Of a stretch of 64,000 nt of DNA, positions 23,443 through 35,374 are shown piece after piece (position 1 is the first letter of the stretch; every line of letters begins with the position of its first letter). Both the position numbers and the translations under genes were made by a program. The notes beneath the pieces were generated by a model that was not told where the DNA came from, ran no database searches, and saw only the letters and a list, made by a program, of their open reading frames with translations. Origin of the DNA: Ascidia mentula (taxonomy: Eukaryota > Chordata > Ascidiacea > Phlebobranchia > Ascidiidae); contig OX387200.1 in the NCBI GenBank assembly GCA_947561715.1, positions 16,742,501-16,806,500 on the forward strand, written 5' to 3'.

Positions 23443-26400
23443 ATGGAGATTGAAACTCAACTTCATAACATTTTCAAAGATGCCTTGGTGAGTATTTTTC
23501 ATCTTTTGTATGAAAATCTGTTTCATTTCATGGAGTCAATATCTCACAGAAAACTGACATCATCGTGGAAGTGTTTTCCGGCTTTGTGAGCATGTCGCAG
23601 AAAGATCATGAAATGCGAATGAGAGTTTGTATAAATCAATTCAAAACGTTTTACAACAGCCAGGCAGATGCAGAGCGTATTGCAAGTATTAAGGTGTGAA
23701 AGGAAACACAGGATTTAAATATATATATTTTTTTAATGATCTTAAATGCAAAATAATTCATTTACAAATCACTTTAATAGGTACAATAAGTATAATTAGT
23801 GTTTTACCATGCCAATGAAGTGCTTATTTCGTTTTGCAGATGTTAATCAAGTTTATTCACCAACAAAAGATTGACAGACAAGCAAGTTTTCTCTTTGACT
23901 TTTTAGAAACCTGCATCCAAGATGGGTTTTTACCACCCAAGTAAGTTTGGGTAATAAATAAATAATCATTGGGATTTGGGACATCTTTTGTGAACACAAA
24001 TGCATACGGGAATTTATTTTCAGATCCGTGATAGAAAATCTTCAGACAACAGACCTGGTCTACACAAGGAAACTTCATTGGTTAAAAACATACAGCACCA
24101 TTCGGAAGTTCATTCATTTGGTAGATTACAAGGTAAGTTTCCAGTATATTTTGTGTGTACTTGCTGTGTTGCAATTCTTGTTGCTTTCAAGGGGTGTAGA
24201 AATGTGGTAAATCAGATGATATTCAAAATGAGGGATATTCCTGTGTCAGCATGGAACACTGCAAAGCAGCAGGTTGGATTATATCTTTGTTGAAATTGTA
24301 GAACTTAAATTTTTGGGTAACACACATCTACACAAAGGTCGACTCCCTATGCAAGATGCTGGAACATGTACTGGACCCAGAGGCTAATCTCTTGCCTGGC
24401 TATCTTGCTGTAAATGAAATTCGCCAAACAATGCCAGAGGAACAGCTAATTGCACCATGGGTAGCTATGTAATTGTGATGTATAAATATACATGCAAACT
24501 TGCATCACAACTTGGAACAATCAGCGCAAAAAATCGTTTTGATAAAATGAAAAGGGTATAATTGGGAGTTCCCAGACAGTGCTGTTTAGGAACACATCAC
24601 AACATTTTGTACTTTGTAATAAAAAACTTATAAACTAAATTTTTGTTTTGGGAATAATTACTGCAAAATCGTGTATTGTTGCAGGCAGTACTGGAGAAGT
24701 TGACTGCATTTGTGGACCGTTTTCATGCTGTGGCCAACATGGTCTCTACCACAGGAAGATGGATGATTCTACCTGTTGTCAACAACACATTTCACCAAGT
24801 GGCAAGCATTTGGAAATTGGAACCTGAAAGCCTAAGATTTCCACTGAAACGACAGCTGCCATACTGCAAGGTACCTACTTTAAAACAGATTTTAACTAGT
24901 TTTGACTGGTTTACTTGAATTCAGGAAATGTATCAACGGCAATGGAGGTTGCTGCGTTATGTTTTAAAGCAGGCACATTCACGTGAAATGGTGCAGCAGA
25001 TTTTGGGAATTCAGAAACACCAGAAGCAAAGATATGGTGCCTTGGAAACAGTAAGTTGTTGGTGTTAGTGGTATCACTGTATAGTTTGCACATATTTGAG
25101 ATATTTTGTTCTGTTTTAGGAATTGGTTGAACTGATGTTATCTGCAATTAACAGCACAGAGGAAGGTGAAGACCTTGACACCGACCAGTCAAGTCATTTA
25201 CTCTGGCTGCATTTGTCTGGCCAAGTTGTGTATTTTGTTTTCCGGCAACATGTGAGCATAACCCACATGGTTGAAGCATTGCATGTAAAAGTAAGTATTT
25301 GTTGCACTTTACTATCAGTATGCTCCCACTAAGTAAGTTTGTGTCACTAAGTACAGTAAGGTTTTTTTGGAATGTATTTAAAGATCAAAGTAGAGCTGTA
25401 AATTCTTACTTTGGATTTGAATTTTTTTTTTAATTTTCAGAAATTTATTCCAATTCTCAACTAGTATAAAGCCAGCCCTTGCACAGTTGAACTTGTCACA
25501 AATAGCTTTCTGTTTTAAATATGTTAAAAACTCTGAACTGTTTCTGCCTTTTACCTATATATTTATATATAAAATAATTATTGCTGGTGTTTCTCCATAA
25601 TATGTATGCAGTTCCAGTAGGAAAATGATTTAAATTAACACAAATCATGTTATTTCAGCTTTCATCACCAGAATGGCAGAACAACCCAAACCTGTCTCTT
25701 GGCCGACACCGGCTGATGTGGGTTCTGCTCCAGTTCATAGGTGGAAGCATCCAGAAGAACAGCTTCAGTGATTTTCACCCAGTTATTAAGCTTATTAACC
25801 TTCTCTATCCAGAACCACAGGTTGGAAAGGGCGTTGTTTTTCTCCTGATATGGTTTAATGCATTTTTTTTGTTATTCTGTATTTAATTTTTTTGGAATGT
25901 AATTCATTCTGTCTGCAGCTCAATATAAAAACATTTTTGGATCTATTGGTTATACATATTTTTTTGTGACCTGGAGTCTGACAGCACTGTTGTTTTTTGG
26001 CCTTTGCTTGGCCACAGTGTTTCAACCTTGGTTGATTTCTGGCGGGTTATACCTAGTTTGGTACCCAACAGTTAATGGTGGCAGTATAGTCACCACAACA
26101 TGGAAGTCTTGCCAGCTATGTAGCTGACAAGATCGTTGTTAGTCACTCCAAAGCTGCACTGATGAGACGAATTAGGTCAAAACTTATCCTCATAGTTCAG
26201 GAATTTTAATCAATAACTTGCATGGACAGAGGATTTCTAACCTATCTTAACTCTTATGTTTTGCGCAGCCATTTCCTTTGACTGAAATGAACAAACCATC
26301 GTCAGTAATTAACTTCTCGGCAATGTGCATCCTCATGCATCTAAGTAGAAAAACCCAAAACAAAGGCCCAACTGATTCTTCAGGTACATCATAATAAAAA

Positions 26401-29400
26401 AAAGTCGCACACAAAAATTTATTTTACATATCTATTTTTTGAACCCTGCAGCCAACACGTTAAGTGCCACAGTGAGTGATTCTGAACCACGGTTTCAAAT
26501 TCCAATAGCCTTGCAGAAGCAGCACCAGTTTCTGAAGCAATGTCTACAGGTATTTATGCATACACTGTATTAGTACACCACAGGTTTTTAACTGCAGCAA
26601 CTTTCCCAGATGTCCAACACCACACTTCAAGATTTCCGAATAGCTCTCGTTTGTAATGCCATAGGTAATGTGAAGTTAAATATGGAAAATATCCACATAA
26701 TTCTTTGTCCAACATTACAGAACAGATAAACAGCCCTATAGCAGTTTTGGTGGACAGCATTTTCGGGGACACTATGACAACATTTGCAATGCCAGGAAGC
26801 AATTGTGTTGCCTGCAATAAAGTTGTACCTCTGAGCATGGAATTGCTTGATTCTCTTACAGCTCATGCAAAAATGAGGTAATTTAAAAAGTTTTTGCTGA
26901 TGCTAATGACCACTTTAGTTCTATAACACCTGTTTTTTTGCCAGTATGTTACACCAAATTGGGGTGAAGATTCAAAATGTAGCACAATCCAAATCATCAT
27001 TTGCCTTATCACCAGCGGTGGTCGAGACCTACAGTCGTCTATTGGTATACACAGAAATAGATTCCCTTGGTACTAAAGGACTAGTCAGTAAGTTTACGTC
27101 ATTATTTTGTGTCAATGGTTTAATACAAACTCATTACTTATCATATGATTATTGTGGTTGAGCTTTGCTTGGCCATAGTGTTTCCACCTTGTTTTCTCCG
27201 TTTTGGTTGCACCTAGTTTGGTGCCCAACAGATGACCGTGATTGTATAGTCACCACAAAGTGGAAGTCTTTGCTTGGCCGTTTGGTCAGCAAAGTCGTCT
27301 TATAGTCACACCAGCTGCACTGATGAGACCTTTTAGGTCGAAACAGTGGCCATCTGTCTGCAGCTTATACACAAACTTTTTTGTTTGTATTAACAAAATA
27401 ATTCTAGACTTGATCCATTTGTTCCAAAAAATGAGTCACTGAGCATTTTCTGTTCTTCGGCAATGAAATAATCTGTGGGTTTAAACCTTGGAGAAGGTTT
27501 AGGTGGTCCACTAACTTACCTGTGATCCCCTCTTGGTACAGGTTTTTTTTTAGATATATACTTAGCAATTTTATAAGGTGAACAAGGCAATAAAAATTAT
27601 TGTTTATTGCAGACCAGATTTTGCCGACTGTGGCGAACGAGTCGCGTTCCTGGCAGGTTCTTCACACGCTCCTTGAAATGATCAGCTATCGAATGCACCA
27701 CATTCAAACTGCATACCGTATACAGCTTCTCACTACCTTGCACGGTCTTTCGTCGTCACCGCAAGTCAATCACAGACAGTTGCATCTAAGGTTTGCGTTG
27801 GATGTTAATTAGTAAAAATATGTGTGTGGAATCAGTTAATTCCAGTAAGAGGTTCCTGAGAACGTCGGTTAAATTTTCATGGAATTTTTAAAAACAAGCA
27901 ATATCGGTTTGCCCCGATTATTTACCGTTTACGAATATGTATAGAGAAGTTTCTAGAAAAGACACCTCACGAAAAAATGTCCGTCTATGTTATTCAGGGA
28001 ACTCATAAAGAGTATCACATCACCCTCTTTATTGTCTTTTTTTAGGTAGTTTTGCGGACAATTGTTTGAGCTTTTTCCTATTGTTGTTACAATCCCCAGT
28101 TTCGTTGCAAAAATGTCAAACAAATAAACAGACTGAACTTTGTGTAATTGTAGAATTGAGAGCACTGCGTTGCGTCTGATTATGGGATTCGACAACTTTG
28201 ATATCAGCCCTCAGCTAGTTCGACTCTTCGGTGATCAAAAACAGATCGTGTCACGTGACTCGGAGGAACTCAACCGTGTCCTGGTCCTGACTCTTGCTCG
28301 ATCCATCTACATAACTGGTGAATTTTCCTTTTTCTCTTTCATTGGCCACGTTTTTTGTCCATTTCCCATCATTTGAAACCAGTATGGATTAGAGATCTGT
28401 TTCTCGACTAAATCGTCAGGTTTGGTTTAATATCACTCTGCATTACCAATACACAAGTTTGCGCGAAAACTTGTTGGTGATTTCAAAGGGGTGCTGACAA
28501 GTAAAAAGGTTACGGACGGTTGTTCTCGACATTTTATGTGGCTTTTGCAGGTGCCGAGACGATATCGGGATCATGGTGCACCGACATTTTGAAAGCTGTG
28601 ATGGCCGCAACTCCTCATAGATGGCCGCAGAAAACACTGGCATGTTTTCCACGCAGCATGCAGAGTTACTTTCACCAACACAGTGGTAAGTACGTGTAAT
28701 CGTTACGTTAGGTGCTGCTAAAAATGGGCAGATCATGGGAATTCAACAGTTACAAAGGATCACAAAGCTTTTCAAGCATTATAACTTTTCGTTATCCCAT
28801 TTGCACGAAATCGTATCATCATTTCTTCATGCACAAACTTTACTCATATCTGCTTTGGACGAAAGACGTTGTGATGTTATGTTACCATTGATTGCAGTGG
28901 AAGGCGTGAACAAGACAGCTCTCCGTGACACAATCGACGAGGAGTTGCCAAAATGGCTGCCCTTGCTCACAGGAATGGGGGAATCGTCTTATACAGAGAA
29001 CGATATGATGACACACTTTTCAAACACCAAGAACCCATATTTCATCTGCCTTTTGTGGAAAGTACTTTTTGAAGGCAAAAACATGTCCATGTTTGCTTAC
29101 AAGTAAGACGAGTTTGCAAAGTTTGTGCTGTAAAGGTTTGTAATATTTTCTGTTTTCGATGTGCATTTCTTTGTAATTGGCGCAGTTTCCTGTGTTTTAA
29201 GTTGTAAATTGCGAGAAATTTTACATGGCTATTTTAGGGAATATTTGACTATATCGTTTGTATACAAAAGGTTTTCGTGTTTAAGGACATAAATTTTAAT
29301 TTTCTTTTTTCGTCAACAGGGTCTTGGAGCAGATGGCTCCGTCACAGTTATCATCACACGTCCGTACATTTTCTGACTTTCTAATCTCCGAATTCTCCGT

Positions 29401-32400
29401 TGGTGATGGTGGAGACCATTTGAAAGTGTAGGTTTTAAAATTTAGTAGCGCACAGAACTGAAGGGTATTGGCCAACATATGATAAAAGTAAATGTAGCAG
29501 AATCATCGTTTGATGACTTATGGTACATGACATGCCACCTATAGTATACGTAATTCCGGATGCAAACTAACACTCTATATCTTATAGCTGTGCCGACCTG
29601 CTGAGGGACATGGTTTGGAAATACAATATCGTATTCCTCGACCGTCTCATTCTATGCCTTGCACTGAGATCCAGCGAACCAGACGAAATCCAGGTGCAGT
29701 GCGTGTTTGTCCACCTCAAATAGTTACTTTTGTCAATAGTTACTTCAGTACCTTTGTATATTATACCCGTATCTTGCTTTTTGTCCAGTAAAAATTCCTC
29801 ATAGCAATGTGTACCACAAAGGAGCAGAAACAAGTCGTGTAGTGTAGATTATAAGGAATCACTTCTTGGGAAACCTGATGGTTTAATGTCGCCTCATTTG
29901 AATTACAAGTGTCTTGCACTTAACATCGGTTTCAATATTTTGTCAAGGTGGCGTTTTTCATCATCCAGTATCTGTTGATAAAACCGGAAGATTTTCGCAA
30001 CAGGGTTCATCACTTTGTACAGGAGGTTGACGACATTGACCACTGGACGCAGAATGACTGGCACTCCAAGCACATGTCCTATCATCAGGTACTTTTAAGG
30101 CACTCACGATCATATGTACTTATTAAACTCTTTAAACATTTGTCATGGCCTTGTTTGTTTTTATGCTTGAATAGGCTAAGGGCATGACTTCTATTTACAC
30201 CCCAGAAGTGACATTGACAACACCTCAAAAATCTAGTATCCGAGATCGTTAGGCGAACTTCCGTGCGAAAAATGGACACACATCCAAAAAAATATATAAA
30301 AAAATTATATTTGATTAAGAATACTGATGATGTCGTAGGCGGAATATATATATTCTGTACACCAGTATGTTGGATGATTGTGCAATAATTTCCCAGTAAT
30401 CAGATCAGTCCCAGTATTCAAATTTTTTATGACAAAATATGTGGAAGTCTCATTCATTCTTGCTACTGCATCATCGAAAAGAGCAAAAAAAACAGCATAT
30501 TAACACCGACATACTATTGGCGCAGAAATTTTCCGAGATGCATTACTTCGAAGGATTATTGAAACATTGTTCCGGCGCTGAACAGCTGGGTAAGGTGTTT
30601 TCCCCTAAAACCTTACTGACCTTTCACATAGTAGTGACGTAGTGTTTGTGACGTAGGTGATGCGCCGTTGCTTTCCTCTCAGCAATACCTCCCCGCTTAC
30701 TTCAGCAACATCACCCTTCGCTTCCTTCCAGTACTGGATGTTGTTATTCACCGATGCTTGGAGCTTCTGCCCAGTAAATCACTGGAGATTTTGTTGGACC
30801 ACCTCGGCCTTCTCTATAAGTTCCACGGTGCGTCGTTGGTAGCGCAAAATGTGTTTTTTTTTTCTTGTTAAGATATTGTAAAAGCGCAGCAGTCCAATGA
30901 CTGCTTGTGTGTCGCTTGTTGTGTCAGGCAGATTGGTTTTCCTTCAAACTGTTCAAGTCGCTTTATTTCAAAAAACATTGCTACTATAGATAATGAGTTA
31001 AAATAAAAATACCAATTAAAATACGTAACTATATACTGTCGTGAAGCTGTAAGAAAAATGTAAGTATGGAACATCAGAAAACCAAAAAAATGCATTGTTT
31101 GAAATGCAAACTTAAATAGCTCCTACACAAAGCTGAACGTCGTGTGTTTTTTGTTTGCAGACCAACCCATCTCGTATCTTTTTAACACATTGCACTACTA
31201 CGAGGCGAAACTGCGCGACAGTCCAACCTTAAAGAAACAGCTTGTTTCCACTATAATAGGGGCAATTACGGTCAGTATCCAAAAAATGACATCATACCAT
31301 GTTCACATTGAACACTTACAGGTCCAATTGGTCTAATGTTTAGGAAAATAAGCCGGCCGAATGGGCGCTTTCGGAGGAGTATGTCAACCGTTGCTTGCAT
31401 TCAAACGAACAATGGCAACCGACAAGTCAGTACTACTGCTCCTTGGTGAAGAGATTGGTCGACAATATCCTTTTTTACCTTCTTGTCAGGCGAACCTCTA
31501 ACTTGTTGACTTAATTTGACCGGCCTACCATTGCTGGATTTAAAACGATGGTTCATGATATTAATCCGAAACATTGCATGAAAGTATATTGCGAACAAAC
31601 ATTGTTGCAAGTTTCGGACATATTACCTACGCTTACTGATAAAAACCCTAAATCGCAGTTTAAATCAATACAGAAAAACTTAACTCTATTTTAAATCTGC
31701 CCGTGGCTCCTTTGCTTTCGACCAATTTCAGTGTTATCTCCTTAATTTTGATCCACGCATCGCCGACAAGAAACCAGCTCCCTTCACCCCACGTGATTGG
31801 CGCTTCAACGAGTTTCCAAATGCTTGTGCGCATGCTCTGCAAGTCACTTGCGTCGAAGCTTTGGCGCTCCCAGTGGCCGGAGAGGTAGTCGGGCAGGCAC
31901 TGATGGATGTCGTGCTTAAGTCGTAAGTCTGCTGCGTGATCGCTCTGTTGCATGTTTTCTGGGGATGTATGCGTATTCAAACCGTCATTTACTTGACGCC
32001 CTATGCCACCCACAAAGCATCCGTTGTGTTGGAAGGATTTCGGTCGGCGTTTGACCAGCACTAAAACAACCTTTTTTAAGTAATGTGTGAAAAAACAGTC
32101 GTTCTCATGCATAGCGTGCGACGAACATAGAAAGATTCTTCCAACTTGCGACGCACCAATTTGTTAAGGCGATTAATTCCAAATTTTTATTTATGAAACG
32201 ACCGAGTAAGTGGGGAAATATAGACGCGAGACAAATTGTGTTAATTTGGAGGTAATATCACTCTATACATCACAATCACAAACTATTACGCGACGACCTT
32301 GAAAACTTACAAAGACACACCAAGGGGTCGCGACGCACAGTTTGGAAACCACTGTGTTAAACCATTGCCTCATTCATATTCATCGGGCCTGGCAAGATGG

Positions 32401-35374
32401 GTGAAGAAAGTATGATAAATGTAAAGACTGCATTGAGCGTCTAACGATGAACGCAATCAATAATTCTTCCCGAATATGTATAACAAACGTCACTCAAAAA
32501 CGTGTTTCCTGCAGGCAGCCGTCGGTGAGCCGTGAAGACAGTTTGGAATGGATGAACGCGACCGCCCTCATACTCACTGCCCTCCCGGTAAGTCAGCGTT
32601 TTCGCATTACTTTACCTATGACCTGAAAAGCTGGTAAATGGACAGAAGACGAGTTGCGTTGGTCGCTCCAGAGGTTGCTGAACTACTGAGTATGTCAAAA
32701 TGTATAGTTCAAGTGCGACACAATTTTTTATAAGCCGTGTCAAAGCCCCTTTATTTCATGGAACGCATAGTTGCTTTATTGACCTTCGGGTCACACAAAC
32801 GGGTCGTACGACATGGTCTTTTGATAGGTTGTCTTTGCATTGTAGGAAGTGTACTGGAAACCTTTGCATCGCAGCATTCTACAAATGATCGAATGCGATA
32901 ACCTGACAAGCGAAATACCAGGTGTTTATCTTTTATATTCGGTTTGCGACAAGAAATCCAGCTACAGTCTGTGCAAATGCCGACGTGTGTTGCGGTAAAG
33001 TTTACCATTTGTCCAAATCAATGCAGATTTTATGATCTGTAATTTTAAGCTCATGCGGTAACCCGTTCTTACAACGTGGTAGGACGTTATCAGCCGCAAC
33101 CTTTTTTCACTGGCGTCACACAACCCTTTTTCAACTTTTTAAATTTCGGCGGAGCACTTGAACGCGTCATGACAGGCGTATTATCATAAAATGGTCATGG
33201 TAGTTAGTAAAATCAGCGTAACGATTTGTCCAGGGTGTGGTCATCAAACGCTGCCAAATGTCAATGAGTTTTGACGTGAATGCAAACTTACGGACTTTCG
33301 CTTGACGCTAAGTGCAAATAATGTTCCCACACTAATCTCAACATTGGGAAATGAAAGTTTGCAACATTGTCACTTTATGCATTGATTTAAGATTTGCTTC
33401 GTTGCACCAATTGGACTGACTCAGCGCATTTTTTGTGCAAGCGTTTTGCTCAGCCTAGCGGATTCAAAGTAACTAATAAAAGTACGATTATATTAGTTTT
33501 GTTGTAAATGCGATTGATGTCCCTCTTGTACTTTCCTGACCTCGACATTAACGCGACTTTCATCGTAGCCGCTTATTACTACCGAGCAAATCCCATAAGC
33601 TACTCATGACATTCAACAGCGATTACGTTTAGACGCCAGTTTAGCAATACCGCATTAATATTAAACCTTCCATTTGAATTCCGCAGCGGGATCGCCGTAT
33701 CCCTATCACGTGCTCACCTACTCGAATCAACAGATGTCGTACAGTGATATGCCTTGCACACGACTCCTGGCTCTAACGCATATTGTGTGGCATCATATGA
33801 ACATTGGACAGCTCTCGCTCGTTTCACAGTACGTTTGTTTCTCTCGAAATTTATAATGTATTGTCACCGCATTGAAAATTGTTTGGATGGGGGTGGATGT
33901 TGTTTTGCGAAATACCCTTCGTTTAAGCCATATAGGTTTTCGTTTTGTTTGTTCAATAAATGCTGTCACAAATCTTGCAATAAATACAATAGTGCGTCGG
34001 TAAATAAATAAATTTCCAACGCATTCACGTAACAAGTCTGCCCTCTTCTGGCACAAACGCCTGTGTTTTTCCCGTTTTGTATAAATTCACAAATTTTGTC
34101 TATGTTTCATAGACTATATTTCCTCAAAATCTTTTTAAACGATTAGTTCCATACCGATATGTTACAAAAAGCCAGCTGATATACTTTGGCAAACCTACTA
34201 TCGTTTCGCAGGTTTCTTAAAGACGAAATTCGTCCTATCGTGAAAACGGAACTTCAGATGTTGTATGTGTTCCACCTAATAGGTCCCTACATACCCAGAT
34301 ACCAACTTGAACGGACGCGTTGTATGATGGACGTGAGTTTTTCATATTTAATTGTTTTATCTTTATGTAAAAAGTAATGGACGTTTTGAGCGAACGGAAG
34401 TACGCTGTATAACAGAAAAAAGAAGTACAAAGCCATTCCTAATAATCGAATGCCTGCTGGTAATAGATATAGCTTGAACATACGATTTGGTGGATTTACG
34501 GGACAGCTTTTTTTATAATTTTTACACATACACTGTCAAATATTTCTTGTGTTATTTTAACCAAAATCTAGTTGGCGTAAACCAACACTATTAATATGTT
34601 TGCATTTTACAGGTGGCATTGGTCCTGTACCATATGTTACTTCAAGTCAGCAAACACAGCAAGGAAATACGTTTCGTCGACGAGATAGCCGACTTCCTGT
34701 ATCCTTTTGTTTCACTACAACGAATACCACAATAAATCCGATTGTTACCCTCCGACAAAAATAAATCACAAATGCGATTTGCTTTTAAATCTCCGCTAAA
34801 TTGATCCGCGTAATTCGCTTCCATTTTTGGATCCAGCATAGGAACAAATCTGTCTTTGCGTTGCGCAACAAAGCCTAAGCTTTATTAATAACATGTTCTG
34901 TTTTTAATTCAACGTGGTGCGTTCTGCATCGCCGCAAGCCGACCAATGGTCCAAAAATAACAGACCACCCAACCACCAACAACAAATACTACTGATTGTC
35001 TCTTGGGCATTCGCCGCACCCATGTGCACTTTAATTATTCGAACGTGCGATTACGTGGATGTTGTCAGACTGCTTGATATTATTGTACCCCCTTTAGTTA
35101 AGTTTAACTTGTAGCAAATGGAACAAAAAAAAACGAAATTTTTGTGGATAATCTGTTGATTACTCCGCCGCCCACCCGATTCGAGCATGTCGTTGTGTAT
35201 TTTTCCTCAACTTCTGCGCGCTGTAGATACCACGTCAAGTACATGCACATTGGGGTGTTGATTAACGACAAGATCGAGGACGTGGTCGTACAATTGCAAC
35301 CCACCATGAGACGCCGTCTCCGCTTCATGACGCACGCGCAGCAGTCGACCGGGAGAACGCAGCAAGTTCTCTGA
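23443..35374 (+). CDS. MED23: Mediator complex subunit 23
   Basis: Thirty-three exons: 23443-23487, 23550-23693, 23840-23940, 24024-24132, 24192-24272, 24338-24460, 24685-24870, 24925-25050, 25120-25290, 25659-25820, 26269-26383, 26452-26549, 26598-26664, 26721-26877, 26945-27087, 27613-27790, 28154-28317, 28551-28685, 28898-29102, 29320-29427, 29588-29693, 29948-30088, 30526-30589, 30657-30827, 31161-31270, 31344-31464, 31757-31922, 32515-32587, 32846-32921, 33687-33828, 34212-34332, 34613-34698, 35227-35374. Every junction keeps phase; the product is about 1,380 aa (human 1,368). Matches run end to end: METQL-like start MEIETQLHNIF, LMWVLLQFIGGSIQKN, ETYSRLLVY, DFRNRV, LFNTLHYYEAKLRD, DWRFNEFPN, IRPIVKTELQMLYVFHLIGP, RRRLRFMTH. 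MED23 is a tail subunit of Mediator that links activators such as ELK1 and E1A-type factors to RNA polymerase II in the nucleus. It is a helical-repeat protein without catalytic motifs. Two introns are U12-type and one contains a hammerhead ribozyme. Confidence 0.96.
25999..26205 (+). repeat. Short interspersed repeat, copy 1, with decayed hammerhead core
   Basis: Lies in the MED23 intron 25821-26268. It aligns by eye over about 200 bases with 27160-27365: shared blocks GCTTGGCCA, AGTGTTTC, ACCTAGTTTGGT, CCCAACAG, TATAGTCACCACAA, GGAAGTCTT, AGCTGCACTGATGAGAC. The ribozyme-like part at 26152-26182 keeps CTGATGA, but the next core element reads AAA instead of GAA, and no stem III can be drawn. 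It encodes no protein. I cannot name the family. Confidence 0.65.
27160..27365 (+). repeat. Short interspersed repeat, copy 2, ending in an intact hammerhead
   Basis: Sister of the repeat at 25999-26205, inserted in the MED23 intron 27088-27612 in the same orientation. The better preserved member: its right end is a complete hammerhead ribozyme. No open frame and no poly(A) or clear tRNA-like head. A retrozyme-like or SINE-like element is possible. Confidence 0.65.
27313..27365 (+). ncRNA. Type I hammerhead self-cleaving ribozyme in a MED23 intron
   Basis: All parts of a minimal hammerhead are present in order. Stem I strand AGCTGCA (27313-27319); core CTGATGA (27320-27326); stem II GACC/GGTC (27327-27330, 27336-27339) with loop TTTTA; core GAA (27340-27342); stem III ACAG/CTGT (27343-27346, 27354-27357) with loop TGGCCAT; cleavage nucleotide C at 27358; stem I return strand TGCAGCT (27359-27365), pairing in all seven positions. 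Predicted cleavage is after 27358. It lies in the sense strand of MED23, so it would be present in the pre-mRNA intron. Pairings were read directly; activity is inferred. Confidence 0.85.
31465..31756 (+). other. U12-type AT-AC intron in MED23
   Basis: The intron starts ATATCCTTTT, the exact minor-spliceosome AT-AC donor, and ends CCAC after a branch-like TCTCCTTAAT (31737-31746) about ten bases upstream. Splicing there gives LVDSIADKKPAPF, which follows the orthologue block LVDTMAGKSPGPF without gap. Confidence 0.88.
34699..35226 (+). other. U12-type GT-AG intron in MED23
   Basis: The last MED23 intron begins GTATCCTTTT and has TTCCTCAAC at 35203-35211, 15 bases before the AG: both are minor-spliceosome consensus elements. 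Joining gives DFLYHVKYM, matching DFLYHMKYM of vertebrate MED23. Confidence 0.86.

Noticed and set aside
31461..31764. GT-AG alternative for the MED23 intron (donor GTCGAC, acceptor TTTCAG)
   Set aside because: Also in frame, but it deletes the conserved VD and adds a non-conserved CYLLNFDPR; the U12 solution fits the orthologue exactly.
31660..32112. Minus-strand frame of 150 codons
   Set aside because: Antisense to the MED23 exon 31757-31922; no family resemblance.
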